NCBI GenBank assembly: GCA_016844415.1
Contig: JAENIX010000033.1
Span: 1-9,314, forward strand
Origin: Actinomycetota bacterium
GTDB taxonomy: Bacteria > Desulfobacterota > Deferrimicrobia > Deferrimicrobiales > Deferrimicrobiaceae
Length of the DNA stretch: 9,314 bases
Direction: 5' to 3'
Shown: piece by piece, positions 1-7,457 of the stretch
How the letters are laid out: the number at the start of each line of letters is the position of its first letter
Position numbering within the stretch: the first letter of the stretch is position 1
Translations under genes and position numbers: made by a program
The notes under the pieces: model-generated
What the model was told of the DNA's origin: nothing
The model's database searches: none
Seen by the model: only the letters and a program-made list of their open reading frames with translations

Positions 1-31
1 CGTCCCGGTCCAGTAAAACGATCCCTTTCAA
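1..31 (-). CDS. gmhB: Start of an HAD-family phosphatase, probably D,D-heptose 1,7-bisphosphate phosphatase (partial)
   Basis: Only the first ten codons lie in the window, read from a TTG start at 31-29: M-K-G-I-V-L-L-D-R-D, and the next codon begins with G. The hydrophobic stretch followed by DRDG is motif I of the HAD phosphatase superfamily, where the first Asp is the nucleophile. The form LDRDG is typical of GmhB and the related histidinol-phosphatase group. GmhB removes the 1-phosphate from heptose 1,7-bisphosphate on the way to ADP-heptose for the LPS inner core, which fits directly after lpxK. The TTG overlaps the lpxK TGA by four bases (TTGA), and a strong purine-rich ribosome site precedes it. 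The exact subfamily is an inference from ten residues and context; another HAD hydrolase is possible. Confidence 0.6.
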   Translation of the reverse strand, partial: MKGIVLLDRD

Positions 32-1002
32 CGCGCCTCTCCTCCCGGATCCGGCCTTGCCTGCTTCCCCAACCTTTCGAGGATCATGCGGGACAGCGTT
101 TCCCAGCCCGAAAGGAACTCCACGCCGACACGAAGCGCCTTCAACTCGAAAGGCAGCCCGTCGGGAAGTCGCACCATGTCTTTTTCCGTCGTCAGCACCA
201 AAGATCCTCCCGCAGCCACCGCGATTTTCCGAAGATCCTGCGGACCGTAGCGGTGATGGTCGCGAAACGGGAAAAACTTCCGCACCGCGTACCCGCATTC
301 GCGCAACGTATCCGCGAACTGCCCGTTACGGGCCAGCCCGGAAAATGCCACCACTTCCTCTCCCGCGCGGGGAAGCGGGGACTCGAACCCTTGTCGATCC
401 ACGACGGCACGTGCGACAAGCCGGGTGAACGCCCGCGGGCGCCCGTGCGATATTCCGGCGCACTTCGTGACGACGAGGGCGTCCGCATGGCGCGCGGCGT
501 CAACCGGCTCGCGAAGACGGCCGAGCGGAAGCGTGAGCCGGTTCCCGAGCCCGCCTTCCGCCTCGACCAGCAGGAGGTCCGCATCCCGCCTCAGGGCAAG
601 GTGCTGGAACCCGTCGTCCAGCAGAAAGGCGTCCACGTTCATGGAGCGGAGGCACTCCCTGCCCGCCTCCGCGCGCGACTCTCCCACAAGTACGGGAACT
701 CCGGGAAGCGAGGCCGCGAGGAGGACCGGTTCGTCGCCACCTTCTTCCGAGGTGACCGCGGGACCGTCTCCGCGTGAAACCCAAACGACCCCCCGGCTTC
801 TGCGTCCGTACCCCCGTGAAAGGATCGCCACTTTCACGCCAAGATCCGAAAGCCAGGACGCGAGGAACTGCACGTGCGGCGTCTTGCCTGATCCGCCGAC
901 GGCAAGGTTTCCCACGCTGACCACGGGACGCGGAAGGGATTCCCTTCGCAGGATTCCCGAGCCGTACAAAGATCTTCTGATCGTCGCGAACGGCCCTATC
1001 AC
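28..1002 (-). CDS. lpxK: Tetraacyldisaccharide 4'-kinase
   Basis: LpxK phosphorylates the 4' position of the lipid A disaccharide precursor at the cytoplasmic face of the inner membrane, using ATP, to give lipid IVA. The 324-residue product is close to the E. coli length of 328. A membrane-associated N-terminus leads into the P-loop GNLAVGGSGKTP at residues 31-42. Further family motifs are SRGYGR (62-67), LLDDGFQH (127-134), FRDHHRY (246-252) and LTTEKD (270-275). I chose the GTG at 1002-1000. It overlaps the waaA stop as GTGA and has GGAGGAAG five bases upstream (1008-1015). The frame stays open to 1137, but that extension lies inside waaA and has no LpxK similarity. The gene ends four bases into the next start, so coupled translation is likely on both sides. 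Confidence 0.95.
   Translation of the reverse strand: MIGPFATIRRSLYGSGILRRESLPRPVVSVGNLAVGGSGKTPHVQFLASWLSDLGVKVAILSRGYGRRSRGVVWVSRGDGPAVTSEEGGDEPVLLAASLPGVPVLVGESRAEAGRECLRSMNVDAFLLDDGFQHLALRRDADLLLVEAEGGLGNRLTLPLGRLREPVDAARHADALVVTKCAGISHGRPRAFTRLVARAVVDRQGFESPLPRAGEEVVAFSGLARNGQFADTLRECGYAVRKFFPFRDHHRYGPQDLRKIAVAAGGSLVLTTEKDMVRLPDGLPFELKALRVGVEFLSGWETLSRMILERLGKQARPDPGGEAR
36..46 (-). promoter_or_regulatory. Ribosome binding site for the downstream HAD gene
   Basis: On the minus strand this reads GGGAGGAGAGG, inside the last codons of lpxK. The GGAGG core ends nine bases before the TTG at 31-29. It supports a real gene starting at that TTG even though only 31 bases of it are visible. Confidence 0.6.
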
Positions 1003-2336
1003 CCTGTCTTCCTCCGGCCGCGTTGAAGTTCCCGTTCGATAACCTCGACATTCCTTTCGGTGGCTCCCCTGAACTCCGCCAACAGCTCCCTTGCCCTTCT
1101 CCCCGTTTCTTTTTCGACGGAAGGATCGGCAGCCCATCGGACGAGGGCCGAGGAAAGCTCCGAAGCGCTCCGGACCTGGCGGATGGCGCGGGCGTCCCTG
1201 AATATTTCGGCTATCTCCCGGAAATTCTCCATGTGCGGCCCCACGACGGCCGGAACGCCGAAAAGCGCGGGTTCGAGGATGTTATGCCCGCCCTTCGGAA
1301 CGAGGCTCCCGCCCACGAAAGCGATATCGCCCGCGGCATAGGCCGACGACAGCTCGCCCATCGTGTCCAGCAGGATCACGGGGGGAAGCTTTTCCCCGGA
1401 CCCCTCCGCGATCCTGGTCCTGCGCTTAACCTCCCACCCCTTATTGCGGCACAGCTCTTCGACCGCGCCGAACCGTTCGGGGTGCCGCGGCGCCAGCAGA
1501 AGCTTCACCGATCCGTTCACGGCCCTCGCCTCGCCGAAGGCGCGAAGCACCGCTTCTTCCTCTCCCTCGTGGGTGGAGCCGGCAATCAGCCATTTCGTAC
1601 CCGCCGAATCCTTTTCTCCCGTCAACAGGGCGAGCAGAGGCGTCTGCGCCGCCATCGGCTGTGCGACGTCGAACTTCATGTTCCCGGTCACGGTTACCGC
1701 CGAAGGAGGCGCCCCGAGGGCGAGGAACCTTCCCGCATCCTCCCCTGTTTGGGCCGTGATAGCCGTCAGGCAGGCGAGCACGCGGGAAAAAAAGAACCGG
1801 AACCGCGCATATCTCCCGAAAGAACGCCCGGAGATCCTGCCGTTGACGATCATCGCAGGTATCCCGCGCCCGCAGCACTCCGCGAGGAAGTTCGGCCATA
1901 TCTCGGTCTCCAGGATCACCACGGCGTCCGGGCGCAGTCGGTCCAGGAATTTCCCGGCGATCCGGGGGAGGTCGAAGGGGAAATAGAACCTTGCGGCCGT
2001 CTCCGCTCCAAGCACCTTGCCGGCGGTTTCCTGTCCCGTGATCGTGACGGTCGACAACATGATCTCGGCGTCGGGGATCCGTTCGCGCAACCTGCGGATC
2101 AGCGGCGCGGCGGAAAGCGTCTCCCCCACCGACACGGCGTGTATCCAGACTCTTTTCCCGCCGGAGGCGGCGGGTATCTCCGGAAGCCGCAACCCGAGCC
2201 GTTCCGGGAAATTCTTCCTCCGTTTGGGTGACATCATCGCCCACGGAATCCATAAGGGAGAAGAAACGAGGAGCGCGCCTCCAAGCGCGATGTTGTACAG
2301 GAGGTGTGTCCCACCTCGCGGGCGAAACGCCTTCAT
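999..2336 (-). CDS. waaA: 3-deoxy-D-manno-octulosonic acid (Kdo) transferase
   Basis: WaaA (KdtA) transfers Kdo from CMP-Kdo to lipid IVA on the inner face of the cytoplasmic membrane, starting the LPS core. The protein is 445 residues (E. coli about 425). It has an N-terminal hydrophobic anchor at about residues 12-34, then WIHAVSVGE at 64-72, whose Glu matches the proposed catalytic base. The N-terminal domain continues with LSTVTITG (94-101) and LETEIWPN (142-149). The C-terminal GT-B domain has APRHPERF (282-289) and GGSLVPKGGHNILEP (342-356), the expected donor-binding region. The ATG at 2336-2334 follows the msbA stop by seven bases. The frame remains open upstream to 2477, but that part lies inside msbA and lacks WaaA features. 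The ribosome site is weak, so the exact start is less certain than the identity. Whether it adds one, two or more Kdo residues cannot be read from the sequence. Confidence 0.95.
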   Translation of the reverse strand: MKAFRPRGGTHLLYNIALGGALLVSSPLWIPWAMMSPKRRKNFPERLGLRLPEIPAASGGKRVWIHAVSVGETLSAAPLIRRLRERIPDAEIMLSTVTITGQETAGKVLGAETAARFYFPFDLPRIAGKFLDRLRPDAVVILETEIWPNFLAECCGRGIPAMIVNGRISGRSFGRYARFRFFFSRVLACLTAITAQTGEDAGRFLALGAPPSAVTVTGNMKFDVAQPMAAQTPLLALLTGEKDSAGTKWLIAGSTHEGEEEAVLRAFGEARAVNGSVKLLLAPRHPERFGAVEELCRNKGWEVKRRTRIAEGSGEKLPPVILLDTMGELSSAYAAGDIAFVGGSLVPKGGHNILEPALFGVPAVVGPHMENFREIAEIFRDARAIRQVRSASELSSALVRWAADPSVEKETGRRARELLAEFRGATERNVEVIERELQRGRRKTG

Positions 2337-2343
2337 GGAGCGA

Positions 2344-4110
2344 TCATGCCTGCCCGGAGGCGGACGGGGCGCCGGTCTTCCGCTCCTCGAACTGTTTAAG
2401 ATAGAACGACCTGTACCTGGTTTCCCTGGAGAGAAGCTCTTCGTGACTCCCCCTCTCCACGATCCGCCCCTCCTCAACCACGAGGACCACGTCCGCGTTC
2501 CTGACAGTCGAGAGCCGGTGCGCGATGACGAAGGTGGTCCGTCCGCGCATCAGCGTGTCCAGCGCCTCCTGGACTATCGCCTCGGACTCCGAATCGAGGG
2601 CGGAGGTGGCCTCGTCGAGCACCAGGATCGGCGCGTCCTTGAGCAGCGCGCGCGCGATTGCCATCCGCTGCCGTTCGCCGCCGGAAAGCTTCAAGCCCTG
2701 CTCTCCTATCTCCGTGTCGTATCCTTCGCGCATCCTGGTGATGAAACCGTGGGCGTTCGCAAGCCTGGCGGCTTCCTCGATCTTCTCCATCGGAGCGTCA
2801 GGCATGCCGTAGGAGATGTTGGCCCGGACCGTGTCGTTGAACAGGATCGTGTGCTGGCTGACTATGCCGATCTGCGATCGCAGCGACGAGAGGGAGACGT
2901 CCCTGATGTCCACGCCGTCGATGCGGATGGTGCCGTTCTGCGGATCGTAGAACCTCGGAAGCAGATCGACGAGTGTGGTCTTCCCGGCGCCGCTGGATCC
3001 GACGATCGCCACAATGCTTCCCGCGGGCACGCGGAGGGCGATGTCCTTGAGTATGTAGTCTCCTTCCGAATGGTAACGAAAATCCACATGTTCGAACTCG
3101 ATATCGTGCGCGACGGTCGGAAGCACCGGGGCGTTTTCCTTCTCCTCCACTTCGGGCATCGTGTCGAGAACCTCGAACACGCGGGTGGCCGCCGCGATCC
3201 CCTGCTGGATGGTGTTGTTGATCCTCGACAGCCGCTTGACCGGCTCGTACGCCATGAAGAGGGCGGTCATGAAGGAGAAGAAGTTTCCGGGCGTGCTGTC
3301 CCCCCGTACCACGCTGTAGCCGCCGTAGAAGATCACCGCGGCCGCCCCGATCCCCGCGAAGGTCCCCGACAGCGGAGAGGCGATGGACTGGACCTTGACG
3401 ATCTTCATGTTCAGCCGGAACAGGGCCGCGTTTATCGACGCGAAGCGTTCCGTTTCGTATTCCTCCGCTCCGAACGCCTTGACCAGCTTGGCGCCGCTGA
3501 TCGTCTCCTGAAGATGCGATGTTAGGCCTCCCATGACCTCCTGTGTCCGCAGGCTCGTGCGCCGCAGCTTCCGCCCGAAGCGCGCGATCGGCCAGAACGC
3601 CAGCGGAAACACCACCATCGAGACCAGCGCCATCTGCCAGTCCCTGTAGAAGACGATGCAGACCAGGAAGAAGCCGGTGAAACAATCCTTGATCAGCCCC
3701 GTGGCGGCGTCGGTGATCGCTCCCTGCATCAGCCAGACGTCGTTCATCACGCGTGACATGAGCACGCCCGTCGGGTTCCGGGAGAAGAAGGACAACGAAA
3801 GGGATTGCAGATGCCTGTACAGGTGTTCCCGTATGTCCCGTATCACCCGCTGGCCGACCCCGCTCATCATGTAGGCCTGCAGGAACTCGAAAACCGCCTT
3901 CAGTATGAATACGGCGAGGATAACGAAAGGGATGACCGAGAGCATCGAGGCGTCTTTTTTGATGAAGATGTCGTCGAGAACCGGCTTGACGAGGTAGGCG
4001 ATCGACCCCTGCAGAGCGGATATGACGACCATGAACGACATGGCGATCAGCAGGCGGGGCACATAGGGGCGGACGTATTCCAGCATCCGCCTGTAGATGG
4101 TCATCCCCAT
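2344..4110 (-). CDS. msbA: Lipid A export ABC transporter, ATP-binding/permease
   Basis: MsbA is a homodimeric ABC half-transporter that flips core-lipid A from the inner to the outer leaflet of the cytoplasmic membrane. The 588 residues match the family (E. coli 582). A six-helix membrane domain occupies about residues 15-300. The nucleotide-binding domain follows, with Walker A GSSGAGKTT (371-379), Q-loop Gln419, signature LSGGE (475-479), Walker B ILVLDE (495-500) and switch His531. All catalytic residues are present. The start is either the ATG at 4110-4108, a 10-base overlap with lpxB, or the ATG at 4104-4102, an ATGA overlap two codons later; neither has a clear ribosome site. Sitting between lpxB and waaA makes lipid A much more likely as cargo than a drug, although close relatives include multidrug exporters. 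Confidence 0.95.
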   Translation of the reverse strand: MGMTIYRRMLEYVRPYVPRLLIAMSFMVVISALQGSIAYLVKPVLDDIFIKKDASMLSVIPFVILAVFILKAVFEFLQAYMMSGVGQRVIRDIREHLYRHLQSLSLSFFSRNPTGVLMSRVMNDVWLMQGAITDAATGLIKDCFTGFFLVCIVFYRDWQMALVSMVVFPLAFWPIARFGRKLRRTSLRTQEVMGGLTSHLQETISGAKLVKAFGAEEYETERFASINAALFRLNMKIVKVQSIASPLSGTFAGIGAAAVIFYGGYSVVRGDSTPGNFFSFMTALFMAYEPVKRLSRINNTIQQGIAAATRVFEVLDTMPEVEEKENAPVLPTVAHDIEFEHVDFRYHSEGDYILKDIALRVPAGSIVAIVGSSGAGKTTLVDLLPRFYDPQNGTIRIDGVDIRDVSLSSLRSQIGIVSQHTILFNDTVRANISYGMPDAPMEKIEEAARLANAHGFITRMREGYDTEIGEQGLKLSGGERQRMAIARALLKDAPILVLDEATSALDSESEAIVQEALDTLMRGRTTFVIAHRLSTVRNADVVLVVEEGRIVERGSHEELLSRETRYRSFYLKQFEERKTGAPSASGQA

Positions 4111-5255
4111 GCGTCACCGGCTTCGCTTGCCAGCATGTCCACGACCGCCTCCGCCGGGCCGGGCCCGGCAAGCTTTCCCCGAAGCGACGCGCAGCGGGCC
4201 GCCAGGGCCGCCCTGCGCGACTCGTCCCCAAGGAGGAGGCGAAGCTCCTCCGCGATGCGATCCGGACGGCACTCCGACTGTATGAGCTCCGGCAGGAACG
4301 GCTTGCCTTCCACCAGGTTCGGAAGCCCGACTGAGGAAATCTTCACCAGGCTCTTCGCGGCATAGTAGGTGACCGCCGACATGCGGTATACGATCACGGC
4401 CGGAACGCCGAGAAGCGCCAGCTCGAGGGTCGCCGTGCCGGAGGCGGCCGCGGCGGCTGTCATCCCCCTGAACAGGAGGTGGCGGTCGCTCTCGACCAGG
4501 GACACCGGCAGCCCGCTCCCCCTCAACTCGCTCTCCACGGCGTCGCGGAACCGCGGCGATGAAAGAGGAACAGCGAAATGGACGTCCGGGAACTCCCGGG
4601 CGATCAGCAGCGCGGCCTCCTTGAGGACGGGCATATGCGCGCGTATCTCGCCATGCCGGCTGCCCGGCAGGAGCCCGACCACTCTTTTACCGGCCGGGAT
4701 TCCGAAACGCGCGGGGTCAGGTGGTGCGTCAAGCCAGGGGCCGAGCTCGTCCAGAAGCGGGTGCCCGGCGAAACGGGCGTTCACACCGTACCCTTTGAGG
4801 ATCGGCTCCTCGAACGGAAAGAGGACCACCACCCCTTTCGTGAAGGATGCGAGCGTCTTTGCCCGCTCCCTTCTCCAGGCCCACAGCTGGGGCGGAACGT
4901 AGTAGATCACCGGGATATTCCTCTCGCGCGCCTTCCTTCCGACCCGGAAGTTGAAATCGGGGAAATCAACCAGCAAGAGCGCCCCGACGTCGGGGCTTGT
5001 GGCGCGCCGCACGGCCCGGCGCATCGCCGAAACCAGCGCAGGGAGATGCCGCGCCGCCTCCGTGAGCCCCACCACCGAGATCCCCCCGTAGTCCTGAAGG
5101 ATCCGGACCCCCTCGGCCGCCAGCCGCGCGCTTCCTATCCCTTCCATCCGGGCGTTCGGGTAGCGGCCCCGGAAAACCTTCGCGACGCCCGCCGCGTATG
5201 CCTCCCCGGATGCCTCGCCGCATACCATGAAAAGGGTCTTGGGCCCGAGGCTCAA
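4101..5255 (-). CDS. lpxB: Lipid-A-disaccharide synthase
   Basis: LpxB joins UDP-2,3-diacylglucosamine and lipid X (2,3-diacylglucosamine 1-phosphate) into the beta-1,6-linked lipid A disaccharide. It is a GT-B fold glycosyltransferase of family GT19, peripheral to the inner membrane. With the start used here it is 384 residues (E. coli 382). Motifs in order are GEASGE (13-18), VDFPDFN (96-102, with Asp97 at the place of the E. coli catalytic Asp98), YYVPPQLWAWR (118-128), GHPLLDE (164-170), LLPGSR (195-200), ASGTATLE (271-278) and LPNLVEG (311-317). I chose the TTG at 5255-5253, which overlaps the stop of the preceding gene as TTGA and places the first beta strand at the N-terminus. The frame is open to 5351, but that extension lies inside the upstream gene and is unlike LpxB. 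The ribosome site is poor, so the start is moderately certain. The first motif normally reads GEASGD; the Glu is unusual. Confidence 0.93.
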   Translation of the reverse strand: MSLGPKTLFMVCGEASGEAYAAGVAKVFRGRYPNARMEGIGSARLAAEGVRILQDYGGISVVGLTEAARHLPALVSAMRRAVRRATSPDVGALLLVDFPDFNFRVGRKARERNIPVIYYVPPQLWAWRRERAKTLASFTKGVVVLFPFEEPILKGYGVNARFAGHPLLDELGPWLDAPPDPARFGIPAGKRVVGLLPGSRHGEIRAHMPVLKEAALLIAREFPDVHFAVPLSSPRFRDAVESELRGSGLPVSLVESDRHLLFRGMTAAAAASGTATLELALLGVPAVIVYRMSAVTYYAAKSLVKISSVGLPNLVEGKPFLPELIQSECRPDRIAEELRLLLGDESRRAALAARCASLRGKLAGPGPAEAVVDMLASEAGDAWG

Positions 5256-6202
5256 TGTCTTTTCATCTTCCGAATGACCCGGAAAGCCAGCTCCAGCGCG
5301 GCAAGGCCCTCCACGCCGGACACCACGGGCGCTTTGCCTCCGATGACACAATCGATAAAAGAGCGTATCTCATCCCGCAGGGAATCCCCCCCCTCTCCGG
5401 CTTCATGCATTTCTCCGGCGATCTCGGGCGGCTTGTCCGGCCCGTGCGGGAAGGCCCTGCGGACAACCTGGATCCTGCGCTCCAGGAAATCGATCGAGAT
5501 GTATCCGTCTTCCTGGAAGACGCGGATCTTCCGCTGCTTTTTCGACGAGACCCTGCTGGCGGTGATGTTGGCGGTACACCCGTTGGCGAAGTCGACCCGC
5601 GCGTTGGCTATGTCGACGTTGGGGGAAAGCACCGGGACACCGACTGCCTGGATGCGTGCCACCGGGGATCGCACGAATGAAAGGATCAGGTCGATGTCGT
5701 GGATCATCAGGTCGAGGACCACGTCGACGTCCGTCCCGCGTATTCCGAAGGGCCCCATGCGGTGGCACTCGATGAACCGCGGTTCCTTGATAAGGGAGGC
5801 GGCATGCCGCATCGCCGGGTTGAATCGCTCGACGTGCCCTATCTGGAAGACCAGCTTCCGCTCGGCCGCCTCGCGCACCAGAGCGCGCGCCTGGCGCAGG
5901 TTCGCCGTTATCGGTTTTTCCAGGAGGACATGAACGCCGGCCTTCATCGCGTCCATCGCCACGCGGTAATGCGACGGCGTGGGAACGGCGATGCACACCG
6001 CGTCCGATTCCGCGAGAAGGCGGCTGCGCCTTACGAAATGCGTCGTGCCGAACTCCCGCGCGACCGCTTCCCCGTGGGCGGAATTAGCATCGCACACGCC
6101 CGCGAAACGGATGTCCGGGAAAGACGAAAGCTTCTGCGCGTGCAGCCGCCCCAGGTAACCGACGCCGATCACCCCTACCCTGAGAGGTCCGCTCCCGTTC
6201 AA
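5252..6202 (-). CDS. Gfo/Idh/MocA-family oxidoreductase, GnnA-like position
   Basis: This is a 316-residue NAD(P)-dependent sugar oxidoreductase. The Rossmann fold starts at the N-terminus with GVIGVGYLGRLHA (10-22), where GxGxxG is residues 13-18. Next come the family hallmark EKP at 95-97, GHVERFNPA at 122-130, and IHDIDLIL at 167-174, where the family's catalytic His lies. The C-terminal part is the alpha/beta substrate-binding domain. It lies between lpxA and lpxB. In Acidithiobacillus ferrooxidans the same slot holds gnnA, a family member that oxidises the 3-OH of UDP-GlcNAc before GnnB transaminates it, giving amide-linked lipid A. No gnnB aminotransferase is present here, so that role is only a hypothesis; it could act on another nucleotide sugar. 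The start is a TTG at 6202-6200, supported by a strong ribosome site in the 13-base gap after lpxA. It ends overlapping lpxB by four bases. Confidence 0.88.
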   Translation of the reverse strand: MNGSGPLRVGVIGVGYLGRLHAQKLSSFPDIRFAGVCDANSAHGEAVAREFGTTHFVRRSRLLAESDAVCIAVPTPSHYRVAMDAMKAGVHVLLEKPITANLRQARALVREAAERKLVFQIGHVERFNPAMRHAASLIKEPRFIECHRMGPFGIRGTDVDVVLDLMIHDIDLILSFVRSPVARIQAVGVPVLSPNVDIANARVDFANGCTANITASRVSSKKQRKIRVFQEDGYISIDFLERRIQVVRRAFPHGPDKPPEIAGEMHEAGEGGDSLRDEIRSFIDCVIGGKAPVVSGVEGLAALELAFRVIRKMKRH

Positions 6203-6206
6203 CGCG

Positions 6207-6215
6207 CACCTCCCC
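6207..6215 (-). promoter_or_regulatory. Ribosome binding site that fixes the TTG start of the oxidoreductase
   Basis: The minus strand reads GGGGAGGTG immediately after the lpxA TAG, followed by CGCG and the TTG at 6202-6200. The match to the 16S rRNA tail is strong and the spacing is suitable. It supports the rare TTG start over any internal codon. Confidence 0.7.
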
Positions 6216-6998
6216 CTAACGGGTAACTCCCCGCTTGCTCGCCTTGATGAACTCCAGAAGCCGCTTCACCTCGGTGATAAGCTCCACTTCGGCTTCCACC
6301 CTTGAAACGGCCTCCCCCATCGGCGCCCCGGACCGGAACAGGATCTGGTATGCCTTCTTCAACGCCGAAACGGCTTCGGCGGAAAAACGGTTACGCTTGA
6401 GCCCGATCAGGTTCAGCCCGAAGAGTGAAGAACCCTTGCGTTCCCGCCCCACCGCGGCGATCACGAACGGCGGGATATCCTTAACGACCGCGGACATCCC
6501 GCCGACCATCGCGTACTCCCCTATCCGGACGAACTGGTGCACCCCGACCATGCCGCCGATGACGGCCGAATCGCCGATCTCGACGTGCCCCGCGAGCATC
6601 GTCCCGTTGGCTATCACCACCTTGTTTCCGATCCTGCAATCGTGAGCCACGTGGCAATAGGCCATGAGCATCGCACCATTCCCGACGCGGGTGACCCCGG
6701 TCGCGTGCGGCGTCGCCCGGTTCACCGTCACGTATTCCCGGATCATCGCCCCTTCGCCTATTTCCACCCAGGTATCTTCCCCCTTGTACTTGATGTCCTG
6801 CGGCGGCGCGCCGAGCGACGCGAACGAGGAGACGCGGCTCCCGTTCCCCATCCGTACGTGTGACGCGATCTGGACGTGGGATTCTATCCTGCACCGATCT
6901 CCGATCGTCACCTTCGGCCCGATGAACGTGTAGGGGCCGACTTCGACCTCTTGCCCGAGCTGCGCATCGGGATCGATGACGGCCGTCGGATGAATCAT
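6216..6998 (-). CDS. lpxA: UDP-N-acetylglucosamine O-acyltransferase
   Basis: LpxA carries out the first step of lipid A synthesis, moving a 3-hydroxyacyl chain from ACP to the 3 position of UDP-GlcNAc (or of its 3-amino analogue) in the cytoplasm. It is 260 residues (E. coli 262). The N-terminal two thirds is a left-handed beta helix of hexapeptide repeats, and the C-terminal part from about residue 185 is helical. His119 in CHVAHDC is the equivalent of catalytic His125 in E. coli. His138 and His154 (VHQF) correspond to E. coli His144 and His160. Gly167 sits at the place of E. coli Gly173, the acyl-length ruler. The ATG at 6998-6996 overlaps the fabZ TGA as ATGA, which decides the start. The frame is open upstream to 7382, but that extension is fabZ sequence in the wrong frame. 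Confidence 0.96.
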   Translation of the reverse strand: MIHPTAVIDPDAQLGQEVEVGPYTFIGPKVTIGDRCRIESHVQIASHVRMGNGSRVSSFASLGAPPQDIKYKGEDTWVEIGEGAMIREYVTVNRATPHATGVTRVGNGAMLMAYCHVAHDCRIGNKVVIANGTMLAGHVEIGDSAVIGGMVGVHQFVRIGEYAMVGGMSAVVKDIPPFVIAAVGRERKGSSLFGLNLIGLKRNRFSAEAVSALKKAYQILFRSGAPMGEAVSRVEAEVELITEVKRLLEFIKASKRGVTR

Positions 6999-7456
6999 TC
7001 CGCCGCACCTCCCTTGCCCTTTTCGACTAATGCATCCCGTATCGTCGCTGTCAGATCGGCTTCCGCCGCGAGGGCGTCGCCGACTCGGGCCTCCCCGTGC
7101 ATCTTCCACACCGGTCCCTTGTGGGCCGTGATCGTCACCTTCATCACAAGCTGATCGCCGGGGTACACCGGACGCCGGAAACGGCAGTTGTCGATACCCG
7201 CGAAGTACGCCAGCTTCCCCTCCATTCCCAGCTCTTTCAGCACCGCTATCCCGCCGGTCTGCGCCAGCGCCTCGACGATCAGGACTCCGGGCATGATGGG
7301 GTGACCCGGAAAGTGGCCGGCGAAAAACGGCTCGTTTATGGTGACATTCTTGATGCCGACGATGAAGCGTCCCGGCACCCACTCGAGGATCCTGTCCACG
7401 AGGAGGAACGGGTATCGATGCGGCAGGACGTCCATGATCTCCTGGATCGTGAACAT
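6995..7456 (-). CDS. fabZ: 3-hydroxyacyl-[acyl-carrier-protein] dehydratase
   Basis: FabZ removes water from 3-hydroxyacyl-ACP to give trans-2-enoyl-ACP in fatty acid elongation. It competes with LpxA and LpxD for 3-hydroxyacyl-ACP, so its place between their genes links membrane and lipid A supply. The 153-residue hot-dog-fold protein (E. coli 151) begins [21 protein letters not shown]. His48 lies in [14 protein letters not shown] (46-59), and Glu62 in VEALAQTGG follows. These correspond to catalytic His54 and Glu68 of E. coli FabZ. The ATG at 7456-7454 comes one base after the lpxD TGA, with AAGGGAGAGG (7463-7472) as ribosome site inside the end of lpxD. It ends in an ATGA overlap with lpxA. 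Confidence 0.96.
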   Translation of the reverse strand: MFTIQEIMDVLPHRYPFLLVDRILEWVPGRFIVGIKNVTINEPFFAGHFPGHPIMPGVLIVEALAQTGGIAVLKELGMEGKLAYFAGIDNCRFRRPVYPGDQLVMKVTITAHKGPVWKMHGEARVGDALAAEADLTATIRDALVEKGKGGAAE

Positions 7457-7457
7457 C

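Noticed and set aside
1023..2231. A 402-codon open frame on the plus strand opposite waaA.
   Set aside because: It is an Arg/Pro/Gly-rich shadow of waaA with no domain and no ribosome site that I can support.
2337..2343. Search of intergenic gaps for promoters or terminators.
   Set aside because: All gaps are 15 bases or less and are taken up by stop codons and ribosome sites; I see no hairpin with a T run and no promoter-like boxes.
2017..3525. A 502-codon open frame on the plus strand opposite msbA and waaA.
   Set aside because: It is antisense to two well-supported genes, shows no recognisable domain, and is rich in Arg, Gly, Asp and His, as expected for the complement of high-GC coding sequence.
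4578..5933. A 451-codon open frame on the plus strand opposite lpxB and the oxidoreductase.
   Set aside because: It is low in stops only because of base composition, has no family motif, and crosses a gene junction on the opposite strand.
6999..7382. Upstream extension of the lpxA frame to give a 388-residue protein.
   Set aside because: The added part lies inside fabZ in another frame and has no LpxA similarity; the ATGA overlap gives the normal 260-residue enzyme.
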